In this document: one piece after another, positions 24,123-32,554 of the stretch
Position numbering within the stretch: position 1 is the stretch's first letter
How the letters are laid out: every line of letters begins with the position of its first letter
Origin: Paenarthrobacter nicotinovorans
GTDB lineage: Bacteria > Actinomycetota > Actinomycetes > Actinomycetales > Micrococcaceae
DNA: 64,000 nt
Direction of reading: 5' to 3'
Assembly (NCBI RefSeq): GCF_021919345.1
Contig: NZ_CP089293.1
Span: 3,782,001 to 3,846,000, forward strand
The notes under the pieces: model-generated
Database searches by the model: none
What the model was told of the DNA's origin: nothing
What the model saw: the letters and a program-made list of their open reading frames with translations, nothing else
Made by a program: the position numbers and the translations under genes

Positions 24123-24848
24123 CTATGCCCGCCAGTACCCCAAAGCGTCAATCCGATGCTTATCCACCCCGAGTTCCTTCTTCAGGTGCTTCACGATGGC
24201 ACGGGTGCTGGATGCCTCGCATGCGACCCAGAAGAAGTCATCCGTCGCTGACACGGCCTGTGGTGCCAGCCCCGTGCAGACTTCCTCAACCAGTGAGGCG
24301 CCGTCGCGTTTGCGCGGAATCCAGGTGACGACGTCGCCGCCGGACGTCCGGACGGCGAGCGTGGTGTCGGCGTCGTGCTGGTATTCGAGCCAGGCGGTGA
24401 CCGGTGAGCCGTGCGGTCCCCGCGCGTCCAGGAGCGAGTTGATGGCCGGAAGTGAGGCAGGATCGCCGACCACCCAGATGCGGCGCGGCGCGGGCTGCGG
24501 GAACGCGAAGGAGCTGCCTTGGACTGTGGCGTCGATGGTGTCGCCGGCCTGAACGGTGCGGGCCCAATCAGCTGCCACCCCGCGGTGCATGGCGAAGTCC
24601 ATGCTGAACGTGCCAGCCTCCGGATCCGCGTTGACCAGGGTGTAGGCACGCTGGTGGGCCTTGCCGGAGTCGTTGAACCAGAGGCGGATCCACACAGTCG
24701 GGTGCAGGCCGCTGGCCTTGAGGAGCCCGCCGTCGCGCACGTGCACGCGAAGGAAGTCGGGGGTGATTTCTTCCCGGGCGGTGACCTGCAGGGTGAAATC
24801 CTTGGCGCCCATGACTTTCAGGACGACACCTTCCCAATTGCGCTTCAA
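24123..24848 (-). CDS. Siderophore-interacting protein (FAD ferric reductase)
   Basis: A 241-residue SIP/ViuB-family flavoprotein. The FAD-binding beta-barrel contains HQRAYTLVNADPEAGTFSMDFAMH, then a NAD(P)-binding-like half with RIWVVGDPASLPAINSLLD and FFWVACEASSTRAIVKHL. It releases iron from imported ferric siderophores by reduction in the cytoplasm. I chose the TTG at 24848 (MKRNWEGVVLKVMGAKDF) because AAGGAG lies 6 nt upstream; an open frame extends 17 codons further. An iron box 62 bp upstream points to repression by a DtxR/IdeR-type protein under iron-replete conditions. Confidence 0.9.
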   Translation of the reverse strand: MKRNWEGVVLKVMGAKDFTLQVTAREEITPDFLRVHVRDGGLLKASGLHPTVWIRLWFNDSGKAHQRAYTLVNADPEAGTFSMDFAMHRGVAADWARTVQAGDTIDATVQGSSFAFPQPAPRRIWVVGDPASLPAINSLLDARGPHGSPVTAWLEYQHDADTTLAVRTSGGDVVTWIPRKRDGASLVEEVCTGLAPQAVSATDDFFWVACEASSTRAIVKHLKKELGVDKHRIDALGYWRA

Positions 24849-24910
24849 GCAGCACTCCTTCACGAATGGCCCACGATTTGTGCCCGGGGCCAAAGCCATT
24901 TATCTTGAAC

Positions 24911-24929
24911 TTAAGTAAGCCTAACCTAA
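24911..24929. promoter_or_regulatory. DtxR/IdeR-type iron box
   Basis: The 19-bp site, read on the minus strand as TTAGGTTAGGCTTACTTAA, matches the actinobacterial iron-box consensus TTAGGTTAGSCTAACCTAA at 17 of 19 positions. It lies between the siderophore-interacting protein (minus) and the acylase gene (plus, 21 bp downstream), so it probably controls both directions. Confidence 0.85.
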
Positions 24930-24950
24930 GCTCGAAAGCGGCCTGACATC

Positions 24951-27074
24951 ATGACGCCTGCCCTGACGCAACAATCCGCCCCGGCAGGCGGCACCGGAAC
25001 CTACCGCGACACCTGGGGAATCCCGCACCTGTGGGCTGACTCCGCGGACGAACTCGCCTTCCTCCAAGGCCGGAACGCCGCGACGGACCGGTCCTGGCAG
25101 ATCGAACTGGAGCGCTGGCGTTCAGAAGGCCGAGTCGCCGAAGTGCTGGGGCCCGACGCCGTGGTCTGGGACCGGTTCGCCCGGCAGGCCCGGCTCAATG
25201 ACACCGCGCGCCGCTGCTTCGACAAACTCCCCCACGAAACGCAACGCTGGTGCGGACAGTACGTTGCCGGCATCAACCAGGCCCTCGCCGACGGCCTTCG
25301 TGGCGGTCCCGAGTTCGACGAAGCCCGCTGCGCCCCTGAGCCTTGGCTTCCGTGGACACCGCTGGGAGTCTTCCTGGTGCACCACATCCTCTTCTCCACC
25401 TTTCCCAACAAGTTGTTCCGCGCCCACGTCGCGCGGACTCTCGGGGAAGATGCAGTGGACCTGTTCAGCATCGAAGCTCCAGTCTGGTCCGGCAGCAACG
25501 CCTGGGCCGCCCACGGTTCCACGACTGCGAGCGGCCTGCCCTTGATCGCCGGAGACCCGCACCGCCTTATGGAACTGCCCGGCGTGTACCAGCAGGTGCG
25601 GCTGGCCTGCCCCGAATTCGACGTCGCAGGCTTCGCGTTCCCCGGAGTGCCAGGGCTGCCGCACTTCGCCCACACAGGCCATGCCGCCTGGGCCGTCACG
25701 AATGCGATGGCCGACTACCAGGACCTCTTTCTGGAAGAACTCCGCCGGATCACCGACAGCAATGGCGAACGCATCGAGGCGCACGGAGCGGAAGGTTGGG
25801 AACCCGCCGTCGTCAGTACCGAGACCATCAGCGTCCGCGGTGGCGACGCGGTGACCGTTGAGGTGATCGAGACTGCCCGCGGCCCCGTCATTTCGGAAAT
25901 GCCCGACGGCGGTGCGCTGAGCCTGCGTTTTCCCGCGCGGGTTGAGGGGCGGCTGGGTTTTGAGGCCCTCCTGCCGCTGTTGAGGAGCCGGAGCGTCGCT
26001 GACGTTGAAGCTGCATTCGATGCCTGGGTGGAGCCCGTCAACAGTGTGGTGGCGGCGGATTCATCCGGGGCCGTGAGGCATTTCATCGCCGGACTGGTTC
26101 CGCAGCGCAACCCGGCGAACCGTCGGCTGCCCACACCGGCCTTGTCACCACGCCATGCCTGGGAAGGACCCTACGTTGCGCTGCCCCGCACCGAGGTCCG
26201 GCAGTTTGCCGTCAGCGCGAACGACCGGGCAGCCGGTGGTGGGGACGCCGTGGCCATGGAGTTCGCCCCCTCATACCGGGCGCTGCGCATCCAACAATTG
26301 CTGGAGTCCGCGCCGGCAGGGACGCTGTCCGGCGACACCATGCAGGGAATCCATACCGACACGTTGCTCGGTCCGTGGCCGTTCTTCCGGAAGATCCTGG
26401 CTGCACTGGAGACAACCGGGCTGTCCGACGAGGCCAGGAAACTACGATCACAGTTGTTGGCGTGGGATGGCCGGATGGACGCCGGCAGCCATCCCGCGGC
26501 CGTTTTCGCTGCCTGGCGCGGTGCATTGGTCCAGCGCCTCGGACGTCACGCCGCTCTTGCTCCCCTGAACACCCCGAGCGGCTATTCCCCCTTGTTTGGC
26601 CCGTGGTTGTCCGTGGCATCGCGCATCGGCTTCGCACTGGAGACCCTGCTGGCCCGCGGCTCCGAACTTGGCATCGCCGTCTCCGTGGAGGCAGCGGCGG
26701 CGTTGGAAGCCACGGCATTGGAAGAAGCATTGCTGGACGGCGGGTCTTGGGGTGACCGGCACACGCTGCTGGCAATCCATGTGCTCCCCGAAACCCTTGC
26801 CGCTGCGGCGCCCACAGCCGCCCTCAGTGGAGACACCGGCTGCGTGCTGAGCACCGAAAGCCTCCCTGGAGTGGACGACCGAAGCTTCCGCGGACCTGTG
26901 GCCCGTTACGTCTGGGACCTGGACTGCCGGGAGAACAGCCGGTGGATTGTGCCTTTCGGCGCCGCCGGATCGCCCGGCCACAGCCACTTCGCGGACCAGC
27001 TCCCGCTCTGGAGCGAAGGCCGGATGGTCCCTGTAACCACGGACTGGTCCGCCCTGGCCAAAGACCCGAACTGA
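24951..27074 (+). CDS. Penicillin acylase-family Ntn hydrolase
   Basis: A 707-residue member of the penicillin amidase family of N-terminal nucleophile hydrolases. These are made as one chain and cut autocatalytically; the predicted cut is before Ser182 in VWSGSNAWAAHGS. The oxyanion and substrate motifs LPLIAGDPHRLMELPGVYQQ and GHAAWAVTNAMADYQDL follow. No signal peptide is visible, unlike most exported penicillin acylases, so it likely acts in the cytoplasm. It lies 21 bp after an iron box and next to a siderophore reductase and an acyltransferase, which suggests cleavage or editing of an amide bond in a siderophore rather than a beta-lactam. The substrate is inferred. Confidence 0.85.
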   Translation: MTPALTQQSAPAGGTGTYRDTWGIPHLWADSADELAFLQGRNAATDRSWQIELERWRSEGRVAEVLGPDAVVWDRFARQARLNDTARRCFDKLPHETQRWCGQYVAGINQALADGLRGGPEFDEARCAPEPWLPWTPLGVFLVHHILFSTFPNKLFRAHVARTLGEDAVDLFSIEAPVWSGSNAWAAHGSTTASGLPLIAGDPHRLMELPGVYQQVRLACPEFDVAGFAFPGVPGLPHFAHTGHAAWAVTNAMADYQDLFLEELRRITDSNGERIEAHGAEGWEPAVVSTETISVRGGDAVTVEVIETARGPVISEMPDGGALSLRFPARVEGRLGFEALLPLLRSRSVADVEAAFDAWVEPVNSVVAADSSGAVRHFIAGLVPQRNPANRRLPTPALSPRHAWEGPYVALPRTEVRQFAVSANDRAAGGGDAVAMEFAPSYRALRIQQLLESAPAGTLSGDTMQGIHTDTLLGPWPFFRKILAALETTGLSDEARKLRSQLLAWDGRMDAGSHPAAVFAAWRGALVQRLGRHAALAPLNTPSGYSPLFGPWLSVASRIGFALETLLARGSELGIAVSVEAAAALEATALEEALLDGGSWGDRHTLLAIHVLPETLAAAAPTAALSGDTGCVLSTESLPGVDDRSFRGPVARYVWDLDCRENSRWIVPFGAAGSPGHSHFADQLPLWSEGRMVPVTTDWSALAKDPN

Positions 27075-27103
27075 CACCAGACACCCGCCTACCGAAGGAA
27101 CAC

Positions 27104-27703
27104 ATGAGCACCGCCACCCAGGACTTCTCTGTCCGCACCACCGTCTACTCCGAGAACCTCGAAGGCTGGGGTGAATTGCGCCTTGTCCCGCTGGTCCCCA
27201 GCGAAGACATCGGGCTCATCTTCGAATGGGTCAAGCAACCCCGCGCCAGGTTCTGGGGCATGACGGAGAAGTCCCAAGAGGAAGTGCTGGAAATCTACGG
27301 ATTCCTTGACTCACTGGACACGCACCACGCTTTCCTGGCCCTCCTCGACGGCGAGCCCCTGGCCCTGTTCCAGACATACGAACCACTGCACGATCCCGTG
27401 GGCGAGGCCTACCCCGCCCGCGAGGCGGACATCGGGATGCATCTGCTGCTGGCACCGGCAACGCGCCCCATTCCGCACTTCACCCCCAGGCTCGGCACCT
27501 CCCTTATCAGGTACATGTTCTCGCTCCCGGGCAAGGACCGGATCATCGTGGAGCCAGACTCACGCAACGCCAAAGCCCTGCGCCGGCTTGAAGCGACGTG
27601 CTTCGAACTCGGCCCGATCATCCAGCTCGAGGAGAAGGAGGCCCAGCTCGGCTTCCTCACCCGCGCAGATTTCGACGAAATCCAGGAGCTACCGGCCCGC
27701 TAA
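27104..27703 (+). CDS. GNAT acyltransferase, siderophore-biosynthesis type
   Basis: A 199-residue GNAT-family protein resembling the IucB/AlcB/DesC-type acyltransferases that acylate N-hydroxylated diamines. Matching stretches are LRLVPLVPSEDIGLIFEWVKQPRARFWGM, PLALFQTYEPLHDPVGEAYP, DIGMHLLLAP and RIIVEPDSRNAKALRRLEA. AAGGA lies 6 nt before the ATG at 27104, 29 nt after the acylase stop, so the two are probably co-transcribed from the iron-box promoter. The rest of a hydroxamate pathway (decarboxylase, N-hydroxylase, synthetase) is not in the window. Confidence 0.82.
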   Translation: MSTATQDFSVRTTVYSENLEGWGELRLVPLVPSEDIGLIFEWVKQPRARFWGMTEKSQEEVLEIYGFLDSLDTHHAFLALLDGEPLALFQTYEPLHDPVGEAYPAREADIGMHLLLAPATRPIPHFTPRLGTSLIRYMFSLPGKDRIIVEPDSRNAKALRRLEATCFELGPIIQLEEKEAQLGFLTRADFDEIQELPAR

Positions 27704-28494
27704 CGCCACACGAAGCTCCACGTTCCGGCGCCCAAAGCCGTGAGGACGGCGCCTCCGGCTATGGCCACGCCGCCAAGTACCACCCAGACGTCCATCAGCG
27801 AGTACGTGGACTCACGCGCCCACGTCCGTTGTCCCCCGCCGAAACCGCGGGCTTCCATGGTCACGGCCAACCGCGAAGCCCGCCGGACGGCCTGGACCAG
27901 CAGCCCGAAGCTCTGTCCGAGCGTCGCTTTGAGGCGCTGGATCGGGCTTCCCTGTGAGCCGACACCGCGGGCGCGCCGGGCCATGCCGATGGTCTGCCAC
28001 TCCTCCGCCATGAGGCCCACCAGCCGCATGGCGGCAAGGGAACCGAGGACAAATCGGTGCGGCAGCTTTGCCTTCTGGGCCAGTGCGTCCGCCAGGTCCG
28101 TCGGGTCGGTGCAGGACATCAGCAGGATCGCGGGGAGGGCGATCGCCAAACCGCGCAGCATGAAGCCGAGCCCCAGCTCAAGGGAACCTTCGCTGATGGA
28201 CCAGAGTCCGACGTCGAGCAGTACCGCGCCGCTGTCAGCGGCCACAATCGCGGTGCTCCAGCCCCCTATCGCCGCCGCTATGATCAGCGGCCAGGCGCGC
28301 TGCCAGAGAAGGCGGAGTGTGAGGCCGGCCAAGGGGAAGAGCGCCAATTCCGCGATGAGAGCCGTGGACGCGGAAACCCAGTCGATGGACAGGGCCAGCA
28401 CCAGGGAGATAAGGAAGACGGCCACGAACTTCGCCAACGGGTTTGCCCGGGTCAGGAGTGCGTGGTTGCCGCGCAGGCTCAATGCGTCCCTCAT
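27700..28494 (-). CDS. ykoC: ECF transporter transmembrane component
   Basis: A 264-residue EcfT/CbiQ-family protein with five to six membrane helices (FVAVFLISLVLALSIDWV, WPLIIAAAIGGWSTAIV, LGLGFMLRGLAIALPAILLM) and the coupling motif region ARRARGVGS near residue 175 preceding LGQSFGLLVQAVRRASRLAVTMEARGF, the second A-R-G-like signature. It links the ATPases to the substrate component. The start overlaps the ATPase stop by 4 nt (ATGA). Its 3' end overlaps the convergent GNAT gene by 4 nt. Confidence 0.88.
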   Translation of the reverse strand: MRDALSLRGNHALLTRANPLAKFVAVFLISLVLALSIDWVSASTALIAELALFPLAGLTLRLLWQRAWPLIIAAAIGGWSTAIVAADSGAVLLDVGLWSISEGSLELGLGFMLRGLAIALPAILLMSCTDPTDLADALAQKAKLPHRFVLGSLAAMRLVGLMAEEWQTIGMARRARGVGSQGSPIQRLKATLGQSFGLLVQAVRRASRLAVTMEARGFGGGQRTWARESTYSLMDVWVVLGGVAIAGGAVLTALGAGTWSFVWR

Positions 28495-30062
28495 GCCGCA
28501 CCCGCTTCCTGAGGCGCCGTCTCACCTTGGGACACCGGCCCGAGCCGCAGTTCCGTCCCGCCCAGTACGGCACTGAATTCCTGGTCGTGGGTCACGGAAA
28601 CCACGGCGGTACCGGCGTCCAGCAACTCCGAGAGGAACGAGGCCAGCTCGGCCCAGGTATTGGCGTCCTGTCCGAAGGTGGGCTCATCGAGGACAAGTAC
28701 CTTCGGGTGCGCCGCCAACACCGTAGCCACTGAAAGCCTGCGTTTCTCACCGCCGGACAGTGTATAGGGATTGGCATCCACCAGATGGGAGAGCCTCAGC
28801 CGCTCCACCAATTCGTCCACGCGTTCCCCGCCGTGGCCCAGGTGCCTGGGGCCGAACATGAGCTCATCCAGGACCTTGCCCGTGACGAACTGGTGCTCCG
28901 GTTCCTGGAAGACCGTGCCGATCCTGGAGATGAGCTGATCGCCCTTCCATTTGTACGGGTCGATGCCCGCCCCCTCCGAAAGGTCGACGCCGGCGCTCAC
29001 CATGCCGTCCACCGGCGCCAGAAGGCCGGCCAACGTCAGCGCAAAAGTGGACTTCCCGGCACCATTGGGCCCGGTAATGGTCAACGCCTGGCCAGCACGG
29101 ACCTGGGCGGTGATGTCCCTCTGCACCGGAACCGGAGGGATGGTTCGGAAGCGCTTTCGCCTGGGCTTTTCCCGGGACACGGCCAGGTCCTGTGCTGCGA
29201 GGAGGAGTTCGTTTGTCCCGGACGTCCGGGCACGCGCCCTTGTGGCGGGAACGTAGCCGGGAACCCACACGCCCGCCGTCATCAGCATGGAGCGCGCCTG
29301 GGTGAGGACCTGCTCCGGCGGACCATCCAGGAGGACTCCCGGGGTGCCTGATTGCGGGCCTGCGGTACCGGGTTGCAGGACCACGATCCTGTCCACCAGG
29401 TCCTTCCACACGGACACCCTGTGCTCCACCACCACCAGCGTGGCGCCGGTCTTGTCCAGGCAGCGGGCCACGGCGTCGCGGACCTCGAGGACCCCTGCAG
29501 GATCGAGGTTGGCCGTGGGTTCGTCCAACAGGATCAAGCCTGGCCGCATCGCCAAAATGCCGGCCAGCGCGAGGCGCTGCTTCTGTCCCCCGGAAAGTGC
29601 CGCCGTCGGGTGGTCCAATGCCAAACCGCCGCCTGATGCGGTACGCAAGCCGACGTCGTCGAGCGCTTCATGCACCCGGGACCAGATCTCCTCGCGCGGC
29701 ACGGCAAGGTTCTCGGCGCCGAAGGCGACGTCGTCGCCCACTCGGGAGAGAACCACCTGTGTTTCGGGATCCTGCTGCATCAGCCCGGCGCGGCCACGCT
29801 GCTCGCGGGCAGTGACGCCGTCGATCAGCAGCGAACCGGTCTCGTCAGAGTCGTCTTCCTCGTCACCCAGCACCCCGGCGAGGGCATGCAGGAGCGTGGA
29901 CTTGCCGGCCCCCGAAGGGCCCAGCAACAGGACGCGTTCCCCCGGTTCAATGCGGAGGTCAAGGCCCTGGATGGCAGGCTGGGCCCGGCCGGCATGCCGC
30001 CATCCCCACCCCTCGGCGGAGATGGCGGCAGGCCGGACCGTGCCGCTGTGTGTGGCAGACAT
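28491..30062 (-). CDS. ykoD: ECF transporter ATPase, two fused ATP-binding domains
   Basis: A 523-residue protein with two complete ABC ATPase domains. Domain 1 has Walker A LLLGPSGAGKST, signature LSGGQKQRLALAG and Walker B LILLDEPTANLDP; domain 2 has ITGPNGAGKST, LSGGEKRRLSVAT and VLVLDEPTFGQD. Such single-chain ATPases energise YkoE-type thiamine or hydroxymethylpyrimidine uptake. The ATG at 30062 (MSATHSGTV) overlaps the upstream TGA by one base; the frame is open further 5' but would run into ykoE. Part of the ykoE-ykoD-ykoC operon under the TPP riboswitch. Confidence 0.93.
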   Translation of the reverse strand: MSATHSGTVRPAAISAEGWGWRHAGRAQPAIQGLDLRIEPGERVLLLGPSGAGKSTLLHALAGVLGDEEDDSDETGSLLIDGVTAREQRGRAGLMQQDPETQVVLSRVGDDVAFGAENLAVPREEIWSRVHEALDDVGLRTASGGGLALDHPTAALSGGQKQRLALAGILAMRPGLILLDEPTANLDPAGVLEVRDAVARCLDKTGATLVVVEHRVSVWKDLVDRIVVLQPGTAGPQSGTPGVLLDGPPEQVLTQARSMLMTAGVWVPGYVPATRARARTSGTNELLLAAQDLAVSREKPRRKRFRTIPPVPVQRDITAQVRAGQALTITGPNGAGKSTFALTLAGLLAPVDGMVSAGVDLSEGAGIDPYKWKGDQLISRIGTVFQEPEHQFVTGKVLDELMFGPRHLGHGGERVDELVERLRLSHLVDANPYTLSGGEKRRLSVATVLAAHPKVLVLDEPTFGQDANTWAELASFLSELLDAGTAVVSVTHDQEFSAVLGGTELRLGPVSQGETAPQEAGAA

Positions 30063-30682
30063 CAGTTGAAGACTGGCTCCGAAGCGGCCTTCCGCGACGC
30101 GAAGGAACTCAGGACACCCGTCGTGGCCAGACCGCGGGTGGCGATCCAAGACAGGCCGCCGGCGATCACTGCACCGGAGATGGTGGTGAAGGTGATGTAC
30201 GTCAGTTTGTCGATGGCCTCGTAGGCGATATTCCAGCCCCAGGGCAGGAACGAATCGTTCAGGCCACAGAAGAGGCCCGCGCCTGCGCCCGCGAGGAGTG
30301 CGGTGGGCAGGTTGAACTTCTTGTAGCGGAACGCGGCGAAGATCAGCTCGGCGCCAAGGCCCTGCAGGACGCCGGAGATGAGCACCGTGGTGCCGTACTG
30401 CGAACCCATGATGAGCTCACCCGTGGCTGCGACGGCCTCGCAGAAAAGAGCTGCGCCGGGCTTTCGGATAATGAGCATGCCCAGGACTGCGGGGATCATC
30501 CAGCCACCGGCGATCAGGCCGGTCAGGGGCGGGTACGCCGCATTCATGGGGATGGATACCAGTGCCGCGCCCTGGGACCAGGCCCAGAAAATCACGCCGC
30601 CGGCGATGGCGATGAGGGCCGCCACCACGATGTCTACAACACGCCAGCTATAACTGGTCTTCTTCACGTTTACCGTGGTCAT
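30062..30682 (-). CDS. ykoE: ECF substrate-binding membrane protein for a thiamine precursor
   Basis: A 206-residue, six-helix S-component of the YkoE family. Segments include VVDIVVAALIAIAGGVIFWAWSQG, AYPPLTGLIAGGWMIPAVLGML, GLGAELIFAAFRYKKF and LPWGWNIAYEAIDKL. AGGAGG 7 nt upstream fixes the ATG at 30682. The substrate is most likely hydroxymethylpyrimidine or thiamine, because the operon is preceded by a TPP riboswitch. First gene of ykoEDC. Confidence 0.92.
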   Translation of the reverse strand: MTTVNVKKTSYSWRVVDIVVAALIAIAGGVIFWAWSQGAALVSIPMNAAYPPLTGLIAGGWMIPAVLGMLIIRKPGAALFCEAVAATGELIMGSQYGTTVLISGVLQGLGAELIFAAFRYKKFNLPTALLAGAGAGLFCGLNDSFLPWGWNIAYEAIDKLTYITFTTISGAVIAGGLSWIATRGLATTGVLSSFASRKAASEPVFN

Positions 30683-30774
30683 TTTTCTGCCTCCTGAGGT
30701 TACAGGAGGGGAAAGTGCTCCCCGGAATCCGCCTGGCTTGCACCGTCCGGCTCCGGACACTCTGAGAAGCTCGA

Positions 30775-30886
30775 CTCCCTTGCGCCGGTACTAACCGGAT
30801 CAGGTTCGAGGGTCTGCGGCTGTCCGCACTCTCAGCGCCCTCGCGTCTCCTGCATCGCTGCAAGGTCCGACGGCGGCGCTCCCCTG
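30775..30886 (-). promoter_or_regulatory. TPP riboswitch (THI element)
   Basis: On the minus strand the leader of ykoE holds the conserved THI-box parts in order: GGGGAGCGCC, GCTGAGAGTGCGG, CAGACCCTCGAACCTGATC, GGTTAGTACCGG and CGCAAGGGAG. The closing stem pairs the first and last blocks. It binds thiamine pyrophosphate and switches off ykoEDC, probably by sequestering the ribosome-binding site or by early termination. It ends about 90 nt before the ykoE start. Confidence 0.95.
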
Positions 30887-30965
30887 TCGTTATCAAATCT
30901 GCCCTGATGGGCGGGTTCAGTTTACACCTCCGCGTACGGCCGGCTCTGGGCCGCGGTCACAATCC

Positions 30966-31104
30966 TGTTGCGAGGCCCACTCTGCGCCCTATCCCCGCGC
31001 CTAAACACGCACACCAGGCCCCACAACAAACGAGGGTGCGTTGCGAGGCCCACTCTGCGCCCCATCCCCACGCCTAACACGCACACCAGGCCCCACAACG
31101 CACC
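30966..31104. repeat. Two tandem palindromic units (REP-like)
   Basis: Two copies of a roughly 63-70-bp unit, repeating every 73 bp (30967 and 31040). Each begins GTTGCGAGGCCCACTCTGCG and ends with the near-complement AGGCCCCACAAC, so each can fold into one long stem-loop; the second unit has longer arms (GGTGCGTTG and CAACGCACC). It occupies much of the 437-bp gap between the TPP riboswitch and the NUDIX gene. The rest of that gap (30887-30965 and 31105-31119) shows nothing recognisable beyond the NUDIX start region. Confidence 0.9.
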
Positions 31105-31119
31105 TGCAAGAATGGCCTG

Positions 31120-31797
31120 ATGACGGATCTTCCAGGCTCCCACGCACCCGTGGCCGAGCCACGCCTCGCTGCCAGCGTGATTCTGCTCCGCGACGCCCCC
31201 TCGGGGCTAGAGGCATTTGTCCAGCACAGAGTCAGCACCATGGACTTCGCGGCAGGAATGGTGGTCTTTCCGGGCGGCCGGGTGGACGCTGTGGATCAGT
31301 CCGGCTGGGACTACCCCGGGGAACTGCTGCGCAGCCATGCGTTGTCCTGGGCGCAGAGTTCGATTTCCGCGGACACAGCGTTGGCGGAGAGGAACGCGGG
31401 AATGGTGCTCACGGCAGCAATCCGCGAAGTCCAGGAAGAAGCCGGGCTGGGCATCGAGCCCGGAGAGCTGCGACCCTGGGCCAACTGGATCACGCCCATA
31501 GACATGCCCAAGCGCTTCGACACCTACTTCTATGTGGCCAAGCCGGCACCGGAAGCGCAGCCCCGGCATCAAACCACGGAGGCTTGGCAGTCGCTGTGGA
31601 TGCCGGTGTCCGGAGTCCTGGAAGCGGAAGCCGCAGGGCAGTTGAAGCTGATGCCACCCACCTACTATCTGCTGAAGGAAATCGCTGTCCTCGATTCCGT
31701 AGAGGCAGTGTGGTCCGCCGAGCACCCGGTCGTCCCGGTTCTGGCTCCGGTCGGGTCCTTGGCAGCGTTTCTCAAGGAGCGGGAAAACCGCGGGTAG
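31120..31797 (+). CDS. NUDIX hydrolase, NUDT19-like
   Basis: A 225-residue NUDIX-domain protein. The core of the NUDIX box is present as REVQEEAGLG, but the glutamate eight residues before the arginine is replaced (Gly at that place), as in the NUDT7/NUDT19-like branch. GMVVFPGGRVDAVD is the typical opening of actinobacterial members. NUDT19 relatives hydrolyse CoA or acyl-CoA diphosphate bonds; the substrate here is not known. Monocistronic, starting 15 bp after a palindromic repeat. Confidence 0.85.
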   Translation: MTDLPGSHAPVAEPRLAASVILLRDAPSGLEAFVQHRVSTMDFAAGMVVFPGGRVDAVDQSGWDYPGELLRSHALSWAQSSISADTALAERNAGMVLTAAIREVQEEAGLGIEPGELRPWANWITPIDMPKRFDTYFYVAKPAPEAQPRHQTTEAWQSLWMPVSGVLEAEAAGQLKLMPPTYYLLKEIAVLDSVEAVWSAEHPVVPVLAPVGSLAAFLKERENRG

Positions 31798-31823
31798 CCG
31801 TGCCGTGCAGCTAGGCTGGTGGC

Positions 31824-32084
31824 ATGAACCTCTTTTTCAAGCTGCTGGGCGCCGGGGTAAGCCTCGGTGCAGGCTTTGTCGGTACCAAACTCGTCAACAA
31901 AGGCTGGGAAAAGGCCACGGGCAACAAGCCGCCCACAGGCAACGATGACATGGAGACGAGCCTCCGCTCGGCTCTGACCTTCGCGCTGATTTCCGCTTTC
32001 GTGAGCACGCTGATCCAGGTCCTTGCCAGCCGCGGCACCCAGCGGGCGATTGCCCGCTTCGCGAAGTCGCAGGACATCGTCTAA
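31824..32084 (+). CDS. DUF4235 small membrane protein
   Basis: An 86-residue protein matching the actinobacterial DUF4235 family: FFKLLGAGVSLGAGFVGTKL with a first helix, a basic Lys/Trp stretch (NKGWEKATGNKPP), then a second helix ALTFALISAFVSTLIQVL and GTQRAIARF near the end. Two transmembrane segments; function unknown. It follows the NUDIX gene by 26 bp and may be co-transcribed. A near-perfect 28-bp-arm hairpin follows 12 bp after its stop. Confidence 0.85.
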   Translation: MNLFFKLLGAGVSLGAGFVGTKLVNKGWEKATGNKPPTGNDDMETSLRSALTFALISAFVSTLIQVLASRGTQRAIARFAKSQDIV

Positions 32085-32096
32085 GCATCACCCAAC

Positions 32097-32165
32097 AAGC
32101 AACGCGGGGTCACTTATGGCCCATCCCCATGGGGGTAATGGGCCATAAGTGACCCCGCGTTGCTT
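32097..32165. terminator. Perfect 28-bp-arm hairpin between convergent genes
   Basis: Positions 32097-32124 are the exact reverse complement of 32138-32165, around a 13-nt loop containing the palindrome CCCCATGGGG. Arms begin AAGCAACGCGGGGTCAC. It lies 12 bp after DUF4235, and its right arm includes the first base of the mnhG stop codon. It can serve as a bidirectional terminator; arms this long and perfect suggest recent insertion or a repeat family. Confidence 0.92.
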
Positions 32166-32554
32166 TAAGGTTCGGAGGGCTCCTGGCCGGCGGCGGCCCT
32201 TTGGACCACGGCTTCGAGTTCGTCCTTGGTGAGCTTCTCGCGGTGCCCGTGTTTGGTCCGGTACGCGGAGCGCCCCACCATGTGGGCGGACACCGGCGCG
32301 GTGAGAAGTTGGAAAATCCACGCCACCAGCAGGACGGGCCACACCCACCAAGTACGCATCTGCAGGCCGATCGCTGCGAGCATCAGGAACAAGCCCAACA
32401 CCTGCGGCTTGGTGGCTGCGTGCATGCGGCTCATGAGGTCCGGGAACCTCAGCAAGCCGATCGCGGCACCCAGGGACATCAGCGCGCCCACTATGAGGAA
32501 CACTGCGGTCACCATGTCGATGACCAAGTCCACTCCGGTGGCGTCAGGACTCAT
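32165..32554 (-). CDS. mnhG: Mrp antiporter subunit G
   Basis: A 129-residue subunit of the multisubunit Na+/H+ (or monovalent cation/proton) antiporter. Three helices: MVTAVFLIVGALMSLGAAIGLL, PQVLGLFLMLAAIGLQM, WWVWPVLLVAWIFQLLTA, with the conserved FPDLMSRMHAATKPQ loop. GGGAG 7 nt before the ATG at 32554 fixes the start, which lies inside the end of mnhF (11-nt overlap). Last gene of mnhABCDEFG. An acidic/Gln-rich tail follows the last helix. Confidence 0.93.
   Translation of the reverse strand: MSPDATGVDLVIDMVTAVFLIVGALMSLGAAIGLLRFPDLMSRMHAATKPQVLGLFLMLAAIGLQMRTWWVWPVLLVAWIFQLLTAPVSAHMVGRSAYRTKHGHREKLTKDELEAVVQRAAAGQEPSEP

Noticed and set aside
24123..27703. Complete desferrioxamine biosynthesis cluster
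   Set aside because: The decarboxylase, N-hydroxylase and NIS synthetase genes are absent; only reductase, acylase and acyltransferase are present.
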